DNA from: Mesorhizobium sp. WSM2240
Lineage (GTDB): Bacteria; Pseudomonadota; Alphaproteobacteria; Rhizobiales; Rhizobiaceae
Assembly (NCBI RefSeq): GCF_040438645.1
Contig: NZ_CP159253.1
Span: forward strand, 1,054,001-1,118,000
Direction: 5' to 3'
Length of the DNA stretch: 64,000 bases
Shown here: positions 47,487-56,804 of the stretch, piece by piece
Layout: every line of letters starts with the position of its first letter
Numbering within the stretch: position 1 is the first letter of the stretch
Made by a program: the position numbers and the translations under genes
Notes under the pieces: generated by a model
Databases searched by the model: none
What the model was told of the DNA's origin: nothing
The model's input: the letters and a program-made list of their open reading frames with translations, nothing else

Positions 47487-48413
47487 GTGGACATCAGGCA
47501 GTTAAGATACTTTGTCGGCGTCGTCGAAGCCGGCAGTTTCACGAAGGCAGCTGCGACCCTCAACGTTGCTCAAAGCGCTCTAAGCCTGCATGTTCGGCAA
47601 CTGGAGGAAGGATTCGGCACCCAACTGCTGGTTCGCGACAGGACCGGTGTCAGCGTCACGACGTCCGGGGACAAGCTGCTTGAACACGCGCGGACCATCC
47701 TGAGGGAAATTCAGCTCACTGAAGCCGCACTGACCAGCTCGGTGGCTGCTCCTTCCGGAGAGGTGACCATAGGCATTCCGTCCGGAGCCGCTCGGGTCCT
47801 TAGCGGTCCGCTGCTTGAATCGGTAAGAAGCGAATTGCCGAGGATCTCGCTTAAGATGATCGAGGGCATGACGGGGCCGCTGGAGGAGTGGATGGCTGCT
47901 GGCCGCTTCAATCTGGCTGTCTTGTACCGCACTGCCGAGAGCGTGGGGCAAATGACGGTGTTGGCTCGCGAAGAGCTTTCTCTGGTGGCGCCGACGGAGG
48001 AACCGCCTTTCGAAGACTCCGTATGTCTTGCGGACCTGCACGCGTTCGCGCTGGCGGTCCCTATGCGAAATAACAATGTCAGGCGTTCCGTGGCTGATGT
48101 CGTTGCACAGCACGGTTGTATGCTGGATGTCAGGTTTGAAGTGGACTCCCTCTCGACCATCATCAACATGGTCATAGAGGGAAAGGCATATTCTATTCTC
48201 GCCCCGTCGGCCGTTCAGAAAGAAGCCGCTCAGGGACTGGTTCGGACGGTCAAAATCGTAGATCCGGTGATTACCCGTTCCGTCGTGCTTGCGGTAAACC
48301 CGAAAGATGAGCGTTCTCCGGCCGTCTCCGCGGTCCGCAAACTAATCCCCAAGGTCGCAAATACTTTGATCGAGAGCAAGCACTGGTCAGCCACGGCCCC
48401 GGACCGGGCTTAG
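47487..48413 (+). CDS. LysR-family transcriptional regulator
   Basis: 308-residue regulator starting at GTG 47487. The winged helix-turn-helix is MDIRQLRYFVGVVEAGSFTK with AATLNVAQSALSLHVRQLEE. The effector domain starts near EVTIGIPSGAARVLSG and resembles the Nac/CatM type. It sits in the same direction between the CoA-pathway genes and the aldehyde dehydrogenase gene and probably controls this block, possibly with a pathway intermediate as effector. No operator could be picked out with confidence. Confidence 0.88.
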   Translation: MDIRQLRYFVGVVEAGSFTKAAATLNVAQSALSLHVRQLEEGFGTQLLVRDRTGVSVTTSGDKLLEHARTILREIQLTEAALTSSVAAPSGEVTIGIPSGAARVLSGPLLESVRSELPRISLKMIEGMTGPLEEWMAAGRFNLAVLYRTAESVGQMTVLAREELSLVAPTEEPPFEDSVCLADLHAFALAVPMRNNNVRRSVADVVAQHGCMLDVRFEVDSLSTIINMVIEGKAYSILAPSAVQKEAAQGLVRTVKIVDPVITRSVVLAVNPKDERSPAVSAVRKLIPKVANTLIESKHWSATAPDRA

Positions 48414-48609
48414 GCACATCCCAATCAGTTTCAGTGCTTTAGCTCCTTCGCGGCTGCCTGAGCCGTATCAATCTGTATTCGAGATGGTTTTGGTCGATAT
48501 TCCGTATTTGACCGGGCGTGGCCATCGCGATGAAACTGCAGAGAAGTGGGCCTATGTTCGATATCGGCGGGCCTCCATTGGCAGGAATTCAGTTCAAGCG
48601 GAGCATGCG

Positions 48610-50043
48610 ATGTCCAACGACCCGAGCTATCAGCTTTTCATCAATGGCAGGTGGCGAGCCGGTAGTGATGGAACTACTCTGCCCGTAATCAATCCGGCGA
48701 CAGAGAAGGTGTTTGGCTCGGTGGCGGCCGCTTCAGCGTCTGATCTGGATGAGGCCCTCGCTTCGGCAGAACGAAGCCGCAGGGCCTGGTCCTCACGGCC
48801 TGCAAAAGAGCGCGGCGAGATCCTTTTGGCGGCCGCTAGGATCCTTGCCACGAAGGTGAAAGGCGCAGCGAAGGATTTGTCGACCGAACAGGGAAAGACG
48901 ATTGCCGAAGCGACAGGTGAGTACGCGCGCGCTGTAGAAACACTGGGGTGGAACGGCATCCACGCCGAAGAGCTGTCGGACTCGATTCCGATGGGCCCGA
49001 ACCGGATGATCGTACCGGAGCCCCTTGGCGTCGTCGCTGCCTTTACGCCTTGGAACTATCCCGCCGTTCTCATCGCCCGCAAGCTCGCCCCCGCTTTGGC
49101 GGCAGGCTGCCCGGTGATCCTCAAAGGGGCTGAAGAGACACCAAGCGCAGCTGTCCATTTCGTCGAAGCCTTGCGACAAGCGGGTATTCCGGACGGCGTG
49201 GTCAATCTCGTCTTTGGTGTGCCTGTGCAAATATCCCGCCATCTCCTCAGTTCGCCGATCGTCAAAGTGCTAACTTTCACGGGTTCTACCGAGGTTGGAA
49301 AACAGCTCGCCAAGCTCGCCGCGAATAACTTGCAGCGGTGCATCCTCGAACTCGGTGGACACTCCCCGGTCGTTGTATGTGAGGATGCCGACCTGGCGAC
49401 GGCCATACCGGCAATTTCAGAATACAAGTTCGAGTGCGCGGGCCAAAGCTGCAACGCGCCCAGCAGGATCCTCGTCGCGCGGACCCTATATGAGGAATTC
49501 CTATCCCGGATGACGGAAGCCGCTCGCAAGATCAAGATCGGCCCACCGGACAACCCGGCAACGGAGATGGGCCCGATGGCAAACGCCCGGCGAATCGAGG
49601 CCATGCAGCGTCTGGTCCAGGATGCTGTCGATCGCGGCGCCCGGATCGAAACTGGCGGCACACGCCTTGACCAGCCGGGCTTTTACTGGCCACCAACCAT
49701 CCTGACGGGGGTCCCAAAGGATGCAAAAGTGCTTCATGACGAGCCGTTCGGGCCGATCCTCACCGTGGCGCCCTTCGACACGATCGATGAGGCAATCGAA
49801 GAAGCCAACGCCACTGAGTATGGCTTGGCTGCCTACTTCTTCACCGGCGCCAACGATGCGAAACGGACGCTGATCGGCGGTCTTGCGGCGGGCGCGATCA
49901 GTGTAAATTACCTGAAAGGGGTTTCTGCAGATGCACCATATGGGGGCGTCAAACAAAGCGGCTATGGATATGAGGGGGGCGAGCAGGGGGTACGGAGCTT
50001 CCAAAGCCTGAAACTGGTCAACGGGTTCGGGTCATTCGGATAA
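48610..50043 (+). CDS. NAD(P)-dependent aldehyde dehydrogenase (succinate/aspartate-semialdehyde type)
   Basis: 477-residue dehydrogenase with catalytic C281 in KFECAGQSCNAPSR and the base E247 in LELGGHSP. Cofactor blocks are AAFTPWNYP and FTGSTEVGKQL. The start at 48610 has GGAG at 48599-48602; a longer frame from 48484 is not supported. Closest recognisable groups are GabD-type succinate-semialdehyde dehydrogenases and the related DoeC aspartate-semialdehyde dehydrogenase of ectoine breakdown. DoeC is attractive because doeX- and doeD-like genes follow. The fumarase gene starts 6 bp after its stop, so the two are co-translated. Confidence 0.85.
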   Translation: MSNDPSYQLFINGRWRAGSDGTTLPVINPATEKVFGSVAAASASDLDEALASAERSRRAWSSRPAKERGEILLAAARILATKVKGAAKDLSTEQGKTIAEATGEYARAVETLGWNGIHAEELSDSIPMGPNRMIVPEPLGVVAAFTPWNYPAVLIARKLAPALAAGCPVILKGAEETPSAAVHFVEALRQAGIPDGVVNLVFGVPVQISRHLLSSPIVKVLTFTGSTEVGKQLAKLAANNLQRCILELGGHSPVVVCEDADLATAIPAISEYKFECAGQSCNAPSRILVARTLYEEFLSRMTEAARKIKIGPPDNPATEMGPMANARRIEAMQRLVQDAVDRGARIETGGTRLDQPGFYWPPTILTGVPKDAKVLHDEPFGPILTVAPFDTIDEAIEEANATEYGLAAYFFTGANDAKRTLIGGLAAGAISVNYLKGVSADAPYGGVKQSGYGYEGGEQGVRSFQSLKLVNGFGSFG

Positions 50044-50049
50044 GATTTC

Positions 50050-51594
50050 ATGGATAAAAAAACGCGGACCATTGCCGGCGAGGATATAACAAAGAGCGTC
50101 GCCGACGCCCTTCAGTACATCTCGTACTACCATCCCCCTGATTACATCCGGTACCTTTCGCAGGCATACGTGCGCGAACACAGCCCGGCGGCTAAAAACG
50201 CCATCGGGCAGATTCTGCTGAACTCCCGCATGGCGGCCTTCGGACGGCGTCCGATCTGCCAGGACACCGGTTTCGTGGTTGTCTTTGCAAAGGTCGGCAT
50301 GGGCGTCCGCATCAAATCAACGGCCAGTTTCGCAGACCTCGTGAATGAGGGCGTCCGTCGGGCATATCTCGACCCGGACAATCCCCTTCGGGCATCGATC
50401 GTGGCGGATCCGCTCGCCGGACGGGTCAACACCCGTGACAACACGCCGGCGGTTATCCACATCGACCTTGTGCCCGGCAATCGGATTGAGATCATCATTG
50501 CCGCAAAAGGGGGAGGGTCGGAAAACAAGGCGCGTTTCACCACCCTGAACCCCAGCGCGTCCGTTGCCGACTGGGTGGTCGACACCGTTTCGACCCTTGG
50601 CAGCGGATGGTGCCCGCCCGGCCTGATCTCGGTTGGCATCGGTGGTAGTGCTGAAAAGGCGATGCTGCTGGCCAAGGAGGCCATGAACGAGCCCATTGAC
50701 ATGTCGGAACTGATCGCCAGAGGGCCGTCAAGCGCGGAGGAGGCACTGCGGATTGAGCTGTATGAACGAATTAACGCGCTGGGCATCGGCGCCCAGGGCC
50801 TTGGTGGTCTGACGACAGTCGTTGACGTCAAGGTTGCGACCTACCCTACCCATGCGGCGTCCAAGCCCGCGGCGCTAATTCCGCAATGCGCCGCCAACCG
50901 GCACCTGAAGTTTAACTTGGACGGCTCTGGACCTATCAGGCTTGAGCCGCCCGATTTGCGCGAATGGCCAGAGATTGGGATCGAGGAATTGAAGCCAGCC
51001 AGCGTCCGGCGTGTTAACCTAGATGCGCTTACGAAGGAAGAGACGGCATCGTGGCGCTGCGGGGAGACCCTCCTCTTGTCCGGAAAGATGCTGACGGGTC
51101 GTGACGCCGCCCACAAGCGAATGGTCGAATTGATCGATGCCGGCAAGCCGCTTCCGGTCGATCTGCGGGGACGCGTGATCTACTATGTCGGACCAGTCCG
51201 CGCGGTCAGGGATGAGGTAGTCGGGCCGGCTGGCCCAACAACCTCCAGCCGTATGGACGGCTTTACCGATAAGATGCTTGCCGAAACCGGGCTTTTCGCC
51301 ATGGTGGGTAAGGCGGAGAGGGGTCCGGCGGCCATCGAGTCGATTGTCAGACACAGGACCCCCTATCTCATCGCAGTGGGTGGCGCTGCCTACTTGATTT
51401 CAAAATCGATCAAGTCGGCGCGGCCCGTTGCCTTCGAGGACCTGGGCATGGAAGCCATCCATGAATTCGAGGTGCAGGACATGCCGGTCATCATGGCTGT
51501 AGATGTTGAGGGAAACTCCATTCACAATTCCGGACCTGTTGAGTGGCGTATGCGCATGGCGGCCGACAGCATCGCGCGCAGCATCGGCCTGTAA
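50050..51594 (+). CDS. Class I fumarate hydratase (possible mesaconase)
   Basis: Iron-sulfur hydro-lyase of 514 residues with fused alpha and beta domains. The three cluster cysteines are C70 (PICQDTG), C188 (GSGWCPP) and C280 (PQCAANRH). The beta domain carries LLLSGKMLTGRDAAHKRM and GPTTSSRMDGFTDKML. Class I fumarases often hydrate mesaconate to (S)-citramalate as well as fumarate. Since it stands 5 kb from methylaspartate ammonia-lyase and a CoA-transferase/lyase pair, mesaconase is the likely role here; fumarase activity is also expected. Confidence 0.88.
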   Translation: MDKKTRTIAGEDITKSVADALQYISYYHPPDYIRYLSQAYVREHSPAAKNAIGQILLNSRMAAFGRRPICQDTGFVVVFAKVGMGVRIKSTASFADLVNEGVRRAYLDPDNPLRASIVADPLAGRVNTRDNTPAVIHIDLVPGNRIEIIIAAKGGGSENKARFTTLNPSASVADWVVDTVSTLGSGWCPPGLISVGIGGSAEKAMLLAKEAMNEPIDMSELIARGPSSAEEALRIELYERINALGIGAQGLGGLTTVVDVKVATYPTHAASKPAALIPQCAANRHLKFNLDGSGPIRLEPPDLREWPEIGIEELKPASVRRVNLDALTKEETASWRCGETLLLSGKMLTGRDAAHKRMVELIDAGKPLPVDLRGRVIYYVGPVRAVRDEVVGPAGPTTSSRMDGFTDKMLAETGLFAMVGKAERGPAAIESIVRHRTPYLIAVGGAAYLISKSIKSARPVAFEDLGMEAIHEFEVQDMPVIMAVDVEGNSIHNSGPVEWRMRMAADSIARSIGL

Positions 51595-51800
51595 ATCTTT
51601 GCCGCTATGCAATCGGGCCGGCCTGTCGAAGCCCGTCGAAGCGCTGCACAAGTTCCAGCGGATCGTCTTTTGCCCCGATCACCGGAAGCCAACATACTAC
51701 AGAAAAATCGCTCCCCGCCTACCGGTTTGACGGAATTGAATTCAACAATAGATTGGTTGGGCATCAATTCCACGCCGACAGCGGGTTAGAGTAAAAAGTC

Positions 51801-52286
51801 ATGAAGTCGAAACCCAACACTGTGCGCCTAGACGCCTGGGACATCCGGATTCTTTCGGAGGTCCAGGCAGACGGTCGGATTTCGAAAAGCGAGCTTGCGA
51901 GACGCGTTTATCTTTCGGCTTCGGCTTGTTCGGAGCGGCTCCGTATACTCGAAGCTGCAGGGATCATTGAAGGATATTACGCGCGGCTGAGTCCGACTCT
52001 CACTGGGGGCGTGATCTTCGTGATGGTGGAAGTGGTGCTGAACCGCCATCGTCTCGAGGACCAACGACATTTCGAGACCGCGATTCAAGAGATCCCGGAA
52101 ATCCTGGACTGCTGGGCTATTGGGGGACGGATCGACTACCTGATGCGCGTCGCAGCTCCTTCTATGGCTGCGTATCAGGATCTCATGGAGGGACTGCTGC
52201 AGGCAGGCTTGGGAATCGATCAGTACTACAGCCTTATTGTGACGAAACCCGTGAAATCCAATTCCGCGATCCCCTTGGCCGCCTAG
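51801..52286 (+). CDS. Lrp/AsnC-family regulator (DoeX-like)
   Basis: 161-residue regulator. The N-terminal helix-turn-helix is LDAWDIRILSEVQADGRISK with SELARRVYLSASACSERLRI; the C-terminal RAM effector domain is GVIFVMVEVVLNRHRLEDQR and IPEILDCWAIGGRIDYLMRV. Small Lrp-type regulators (DoeX, AsnC-like) accompany ectoine-degradation and amino-acid catabolic genes. It precedes the aminotransferase gene by 172 bp and probably controls it. The ligand is unknown. Confidence 0.88.
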   Translation: MKSKPNTVRLDAWDIRILSEVQADGRISKSELARRVYLSASACSERLRILEAAGIIEGYYARLSPTLTGGVIFVMVEVVLNRHRLEDQRHFETAIQEIPEILDCWAIGGRIDYLMRVAAPSMAAYQDLMEGLLQAGLGIDQYYSLIVTKPVKSNSAIPLAA

Positions 52287-52458
52287 GGATCGGTGACTTC
52301 GGGAGGCGTTGTTTCGACGCCAACTAAGGCCAATTCCGTGAATTCGTCGGCTACGGACGCGCATTCCCGCGAAACGCGAGGTGTGTTTGCCGATATGATT
52401 GTTTCTAAAGAAGCGGTTAACCGGGTGTTCTCCGCCGAACGATCGCAAGGAGAAGACG

Positions 52459-53865
52459 ATGAGCCTGATCAATCTAGGAACCGAGCAACTCCGCGAGAAG
52501 GATCGAAGCTTCGTTTTTCATCCGTCCACGCACTTAGCCAAGCACAGTCGCGGTGAGACGCCGAACCGGATCATGGCCGGTGCAGAAGGCGTCTACATCT
52601 GGGATACGGATGGCCGAAAGAGCCTCGATGGTTTCGGCGGGCTCTACTGCGTCAATATGGGATATGGATGCACGGAGATTGCCGATGCCATTGCCCGGCA
52701 AGCGCACGAGTTACCTTTCGCGCATGTCTATGCCAGCCAGGGCACGGAGCCAGTCGTCCTCTTGGCGGAGGCAGTAGTCGAATATTTCGGGCAGGAGATG
52801 CGAAAGGTCTATTTCGGCCTTTCAGGCTCTGACGCAAACGAAACCAACATCAAGCTGGTCTGGTACTACAACAACATTCTCGGCCGCCCTGAAAAGAAGA
52901 AGATTATTTCGCGACATCGCGGCTATCACGGATCCGGGCTGGTCACAGGAAGCCTGACGGGCCTTCCCTTCTTTCACGACTTTTTCGACCTACCTCTGGA
53001 CTTGGTGCGCCATACAACGGCGCCGCACCACTATCGCCAGGCGCATGACGGCGAAAGTGAGAAAGCCTTCTCCCGGCGTTGCGCCGACGAGCTTGAAGCT
53101 CTTGTCCTCGCTGAAGGCCCGGAGACGGTTGCAGCCTTTATCGGAGAGCCGGTACTTGGGACCGGTGGCATCGTTCCGCCCCCAGAGGGATACTGGACGG
53201 CCATCCAAGGGGTGCTCGACAAGTACGATATCCTGCTAATCGCAGATGAAGTCGTTTGCGGCTTCGCGCGAACCGGCGCGAAATTCGGGTCCCACCTCTA
53301 TGGTATGCGTCCGGACTTCGTCACCATCGCCAAGGGTTTGAGCTCCGCCTACCTCCCTATCTCGGGGTCAATAATTGGTGACCGAGTCTGGTCGGTATTG
53401 GAAGAAGGAACGGAAAAGCATGGCCCTCTCGGCCATGGCTGGACATATTCTGGTCACACCCTTTGCGCTGCGGCCGCACTCGCGAATATCCAATTGCTTA
53501 GGGAAAGAAACATCTTGGAACATGTCCAGGACGTCGGGCCCTACTGGCATACTCGCATGAAAGCCGAACTGGGGGGCCATCCCATGGTCGGAGAAGTTCG
53601 CGGCGTCGGCATTCTTTCCGCCGTGGAGCTAATGCAGAATCCAAAAGAACGGGTACCATTCAAGCCCGAACTTCAGGTCGGCGTTCGCGCCGCCGCAACT
53701 CTGCTTGAAAACGGCGTCATCGCGCGGGCCATGCCGCATAGCGATACCCTCGGCTATGCGCCGCCGCTGATCATCACCCGCAAGGAGATCGACGTCATAG
53801 TCGACGCGACTGCAAAATCAGTGGATACGACCTATCGCGCGCTGAAGGCGGAGGGCACTATATGA
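52459..53865 (+). CDS. Class III PLP aminotransferase (diaminobutyrate/omega-amino acid type, DoeD-like)
   Basis: 468-residue aminotransferase. The ATG at 52459 has AAGGAG at 52447-52452. PLP-binding K292 lies in VTIAKGLSSAYLPIS and D263 in LLIADEVVCGFARTG; GLSGSDANETNIKLVWYYNN and GRPEKKKIISRHRGYHG are typical of omega-amino acid:pyruvate and DoeD-type enzymes. In ectoine breakdown DoeD converts diaminobutyrate to aspartate semialdehyde, which the dehydrogenase at 48610 could oxidise. The amino donor cannot be fixed from sequence. It is the last intact gene before a region of scraps. Confidence 0.85.
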   Translation: MSLINLGTEQLREKDRSFVFHPSTHLAKHSRGETPNRIMAGAEGVYIWDTDGRKSLDGFGGLYCVNMGYGCTEIADAIARQAHELPFAHVYASQGTEPVVLLAEAVVEYFGQEMRKVYFGLSGSDANETNIKLVWYYNNILGRPEKKKIISRHRGYHGSGLVTGSLTGLPFFHDFFDLPLDLVRHTTAPHHYRQAHDGESEKAFSRRCADELEALVLAEGPETVAAFIGEPVLGTGGIVPPPEGYWTAIQGVLDKYDILLIADEVVCGFARTGAKFGSHLYGMRPDFVTIAKGLSSAYLPISGSIIGDRVWSVLEEGTEKHGPLGHGWTYSGHTLCAAAALANIQLLRERNILEHVQDVGPYWHTRMKAELGGHPMVGEVRGVGILSAVELMQNPKERVPFKPELQVGVRAAATLLENGVIARAMPHSDTLGYAPPLIITRKEIDVIVDATAKSVDTTYRALKAEGTI

Positions 53866-54000
53866 CCCTGACGGAGGCGGTGAATACCGCCAATAAGTCA
53901 AATTCCCCGGCCACTCGTGTCCGCACAGCAGGCACTCGAGGTTTTTGGCGCACCGCGCACCCGGTAAGGCGCGTAGAGATGTTGATGGGTTATCGCGGTG
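53862..54000 (+). other. Short sequence overlapping the aminotransferase stop
   Basis: An ATG overlaps the aminotransferase stop (ATGA) and opens a frame of 71 codons ([20 protein letters not shown]..) with no recognised family. It may be the start of a lost gene whose remainder has been replaced by the scraps that follow. Confidence 0.25.
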
Positions 54001-54140
54001 GAGACGGAACGCGTGGGCGGCAAGGCGTTTTGGTATTTCCGCGGCGGCGAGGCCGTGGCCATCGACACGATCAATGACGCAAAGACGCATATGGCCGCCA
54101 GGCGACTGTTCGGATCCGGGTTGCACCTGTCACCGGACCT
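54001..54140 (+). pseudogene. Ferredoxin/rubredoxin reductase, C-terminal scrap
   Basis: The frame reads [20 protein letters not shown] and [20 protein letters not shown]. It matches the C-terminal domain of FAD-dependent ferredoxin reductases (FxYRGGxLxAVDxVNxxxDHMxAR). Everything before this domain is missing. Confidence 0.55.
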
Positions 54141-54228
54141 GCTCTTGGCCCCCAATTCGATCTATTACGGCATGGTCGCGCGGACGCGGCGGCATCGTGA
54201 CGACTTACGGCATGGAGCAGAATACCAT

Positions 54229-54655
54229 GAAGATCCTTGTCCCGGTGAAGCGGGTTGTGGATGCGAACGTCAAGGTCCGGGTTAAGGCGGACGGTTCGGC
54301 GGTTGAACTCGCCAACGTCAAGATAGCGATGAACCCGTTCGACGAGATCGCAGTGGAAGGGGCGATCCGGCTGAGGGAAGCCGGCAAGGCCGAAGAGATC
54401 ATTCGTATCAATCGGGCCCGCGGCAGGCGCAGGAAACGTTGCGCACCGCGCTCGCCATGGGTGCCGACCGCGCCATGCTGGTAAACACTGATGAGAAGAC
54501 CGAGCCGCTGGGGGTCGCCAAGGTGCTGAAGGGCGTGGTGGACGCGGAGAAGCCCGGCCTCGTCATCCTTGGCAAGCAGGCGATCGACGACGATAGCAAT
54601 CAGACCGCGCAGATGCTGGCCGCCCTTCTCGGCTGGGCGCAAGGCACCTTTGCCT
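54229..54655 (+). pseudogene. etfB: Electron transfer flavoprotein beta subunit, broken
   Basis: It begins [20 protein letters not shown] and [20 protein letters not shown]. It slips frame near 54415, continues [20 protein letters not shown] and [20 protein letters not shown], then [20 protein letters not shown]. This is about the first 140 residues of EtfB. It then jumps directly into EtfA sequence. Confidence 0.78.
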
Positions 54656-55160
54656 CCCGACACGTTCAAGGGGTCGATCTACGCCGGCAACGCTATCCAG
54701 ACCGTGCAGGCGAGCAATGCCAAGAAGGTCATCACGGTGCGCACCGCTTCCTTTTCAAGCGCCTCCCAAGGCAATGCGGCTGCCGTCGAGAATATCTCGG
54801 CGGCAGCCGACCCGGGTCTCATCGAAAACAAGCTCTCGGATACAGACCGGCCGGACTTGACCTTGGCCAAGATCATCATTTCGGGCGGCCGCGCATTGGG
54901 CTCCTCCGAGAAGTTCCAGGAGGTCATCCTTCCGATCGCAGACAGGCTCGGCGCCGCCGTCGGCGCCTCTCGCGCCGCCGTCGATGCCGGCTACGCGCCG
55001 AACGATTGCCAGGTCGGCCAGACCGGTGAGGTGGTGGCACGCGATCTCTACATCGCCGTCCGTATCTCCGGCGCTATCCAGCACCTCGCCGGAATGAAGG
55101 ACTCGAAGGTTATTGTCGCCATCAACAAGGACGAGGAAGCGCCGACCTTTTCGTTGTCCT
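54656..55160 (+). pseudogene. etfA: Electron transfer flavoprotein alpha subunit, C-terminal part
   Basis: The frame carries [40 protein letters not shown] and [20 protein letters not shown], then [20 protein letters not shown] and [16 protein letters not shown]. This is the FAD-binding half of EtfA (usual QVGQTGKVV site present as QVGQTGEVV). The N-terminal half is missing, replaced by EtfB sequence, so a deletion has fused the two subunit genes. The frame runs on without a stop into purU. Confidence 0.78.
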
Positions 55161-55189
55161 GCCCTCCAGATCAATTTGACCCCGTTACA

Positions 55190-56044
55190 ATGTCTCAACT
55201 CCAGATTCTAACTCTAACCTGCGATGACCGCCCCGGCATCGTCGCGGCCGTCGCAACCGGACTGGCTGCGCTCGGCGCCAACATTGCCGAAAGTAGCCAG
55301 TTCTGGGACCGCCTCAGCAATCGCTTCTTCATGCGTCTGGCGGTTCAAGGACACGGGTCGCTTTCGACCGCGTCAATCGAACGTGCGCTCGAGCCAGCAA
55401 GCGACCGCTTTGGTTTGTGTGTTCACGCCGTCGATGCGCGACGTAGGCCGAAGATTATCATCATGGTGTCAAAGTTCGACCATGGGATGCTTCATCTGCT
55501 TTACCAGATCAAGGCCGGTTGGCTGAACGCGGACGTGGTCGCGATTGTCTCCAATCACGAAGACTGCCGTGGAATCGCCGAGGGGGAAAAGGTCGCCTAT
55601 CACTACTGGCCCGTATGTAAAGATAACAAGACCGAGCAGGAACAAAAGCTGTTGGATCTCGTACGCGAGACCGGGGCGGACCTCGTGATCCTGGCCCGGT
55701 ACATGCAAGTCCTGTCCGACGACTTGTCAACTCGCCTGTTCGGCAAGATGATCAACATCCATCATTCCTTCCTGCCCTCCTTCAAGGGCGCAAAGCCCTA
55801 TCATCAGGCATACGAGCGCGGAGTGAAGCTCATCGGCGCAACCGCGCATTACGTAACGCCTGACCTCGACGAGGGTCCCATCATAGATCAGGAGACTGAG
55901 CGCGTAACGCATGCGATGAGCCCGGAGGATTTGGTCGCGATGGGCCGCGACATCGAAAGTCGGGTTCTTGCGCGGGCCGTCAAGCTACATTTGGAGCGGC
56001 GGATCATGCTCAACGGAAACAAGACGATCGTGTTCTCACGTTGA
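55190..56044 (+). CDS. purU: Formyltetrahydrofolate deformylase (PurU)
   Basis: Hydrolyses 10-formyl-THF to formate and THF; 284 residues. The ACT domain covers about 1-80 ([20 protein letters not shown]) and the formyltransferase-like catalytic domain follows ([60 protein letters not shown]). The ATG at 55190 lies in frame with the EtfA scrap upstream, so read-through from 54569 would give a fused product, but the normal start looks usable. PurU commonly accompanies sarcosine or betaine demethylation, where it recycles folate; soxBDAG is 38 kb away here. Confidence 0.88.
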   Translation: MSQLQILTLTCDDRPGIVAAVATGLAALGANIAESSQFWDRLSNRFFMRLAVQGHGSLSTASIERALEPASDRFGLCVHAVDARRRPKIIIMVSKFDHGMLHLLYQIKAGWLNADVVAIVSNHEDCRGIAEGEKVAYHYWPVCKDNKTEQEQKLLDLVRETGADLVILARYMQVLSDDLSTRLFGKMINIHHSFLPSFKGAKPYHQAYERGVKLIGATAHYVTPDLDEGPIIDQETERVTHAMSPEDLVAMGRDIESRVLARAVKLHLERRIMLNGNKTIVFSR

Positions 56045-56078
56045 CTGACACACCGTGATGAAAACCACTTCCGGGCAG

Positions 56079-56219
56079 GGGGGCAATCAGCCGGGAAATC
56101 CTCGATGCGGTCAGCAGCCGAACACGGGTTTTCATGGCGGAGACGGCTGTAACCCCGCATCTAGCTGTGATCCTCGTCGGTGAAGATCCCGCGAGCCATA
56201 TCTACGTGCGGTCGAAGGC
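56079..56219 (+). pseudogene. folD: folD, N-terminal scrap
   Basis: The frame reads AISREILDAVSSRTRVFMAE and TAVTPHLAVILVGEDPASHI, then YVRSKA. It matches the N-terminus of methylenetetrahydrofolate dehydrogenase/cyclohydrolase, which often follows purU. It is cut at RSKA and joined to porin sequence. Confidence 0.7.
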
Positions 56220-56366
56220 TAGACAATCCGAACTTCTACGGCAACTGGGGTGGCGATTGGGCCGTCTGGGGCGGTGGCACCTTCACTGTTTCGGAAAAGA
56301 CCAAGATCAACGTCCAGCTCTCCTATGACGAAGACGAAGACTTCGCTGCCGTTGCGAACGTGAACT
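56214..56366 (+). pseudogene. Outer-membrane porin scrap (RopA-like)
   Basis: The frame reads NPNFYGNWGGDWAVWGGGTF and TVSEKTKINVQLSYDEDEDF, then AAVANVNYA. These are two or three beta strands from the C-terminal third of rhizobial porins. It joins in frame to lytic-transglycosylase sequence at NYAMGLMQ. Confidence 0.65.
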
Positions 56367-56650
56367 ACGCAATGGGCCTCATGCAAATGATGCCCGGCAC
56401 CTGGCGGGAGATGCGTGTCGAGCACGGTCTGGGCGCCAATCCGCACGAACCGCGCGACAACATTCTCGCCGGAACTGGCTATCTGCGCACCATATATGAT
56501 CGCTTCGGATTCCCCGGCCTGTTCGCCGCCTACAATGCCGGCCCCGAGCGCTACCAAGAGCATTTGCAGAAGAGTAAACCGCTTCCGAAGGAGACGATTT
56601 CCTGTGTTAAGGCGCTCGAAGAAGCGAGGGTTCGGCCGCCGACATGGATG
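56365..56650 (+). pseudogene. Lytic transglycosylase (SLT) scrap
   Basis: The frame reads MGLMQMMPGTWREMRVEHGL and NPHEPRDNILAGTGYLRTIY, with GLFAAYNAGPERYQEHL. These are the classic SLT motifs II and III (GLMQxMPxT, AYNAG), as in VirB1-like enzymes. The catalytic glutamate region upstream is missing. Confidence 0.7.
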
Positions 56651-56804
56651 AATTCAAAGGCGAATCCGACGGTTCAAAGTGGCGAAACGGCCCGTCCGGA
56701 CGGTCGCTGTTCTTTCCTCGAGGCGGCCTCCCCGAAAGAGAGTCGAACGGCGATCTCTTCGTGCCGCTTGGGCGGGATCACACTCGGCCGGAGGAGCGGG
56801 ATCG

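Noticed and set aside
43904..53865. Complete methylaspartate cycle or glutamate fermentation pathway
   Set aside because: Glutamate mutase and mesaconyl-CoA hydratase are not in the window, so only part of the route can be claimed.
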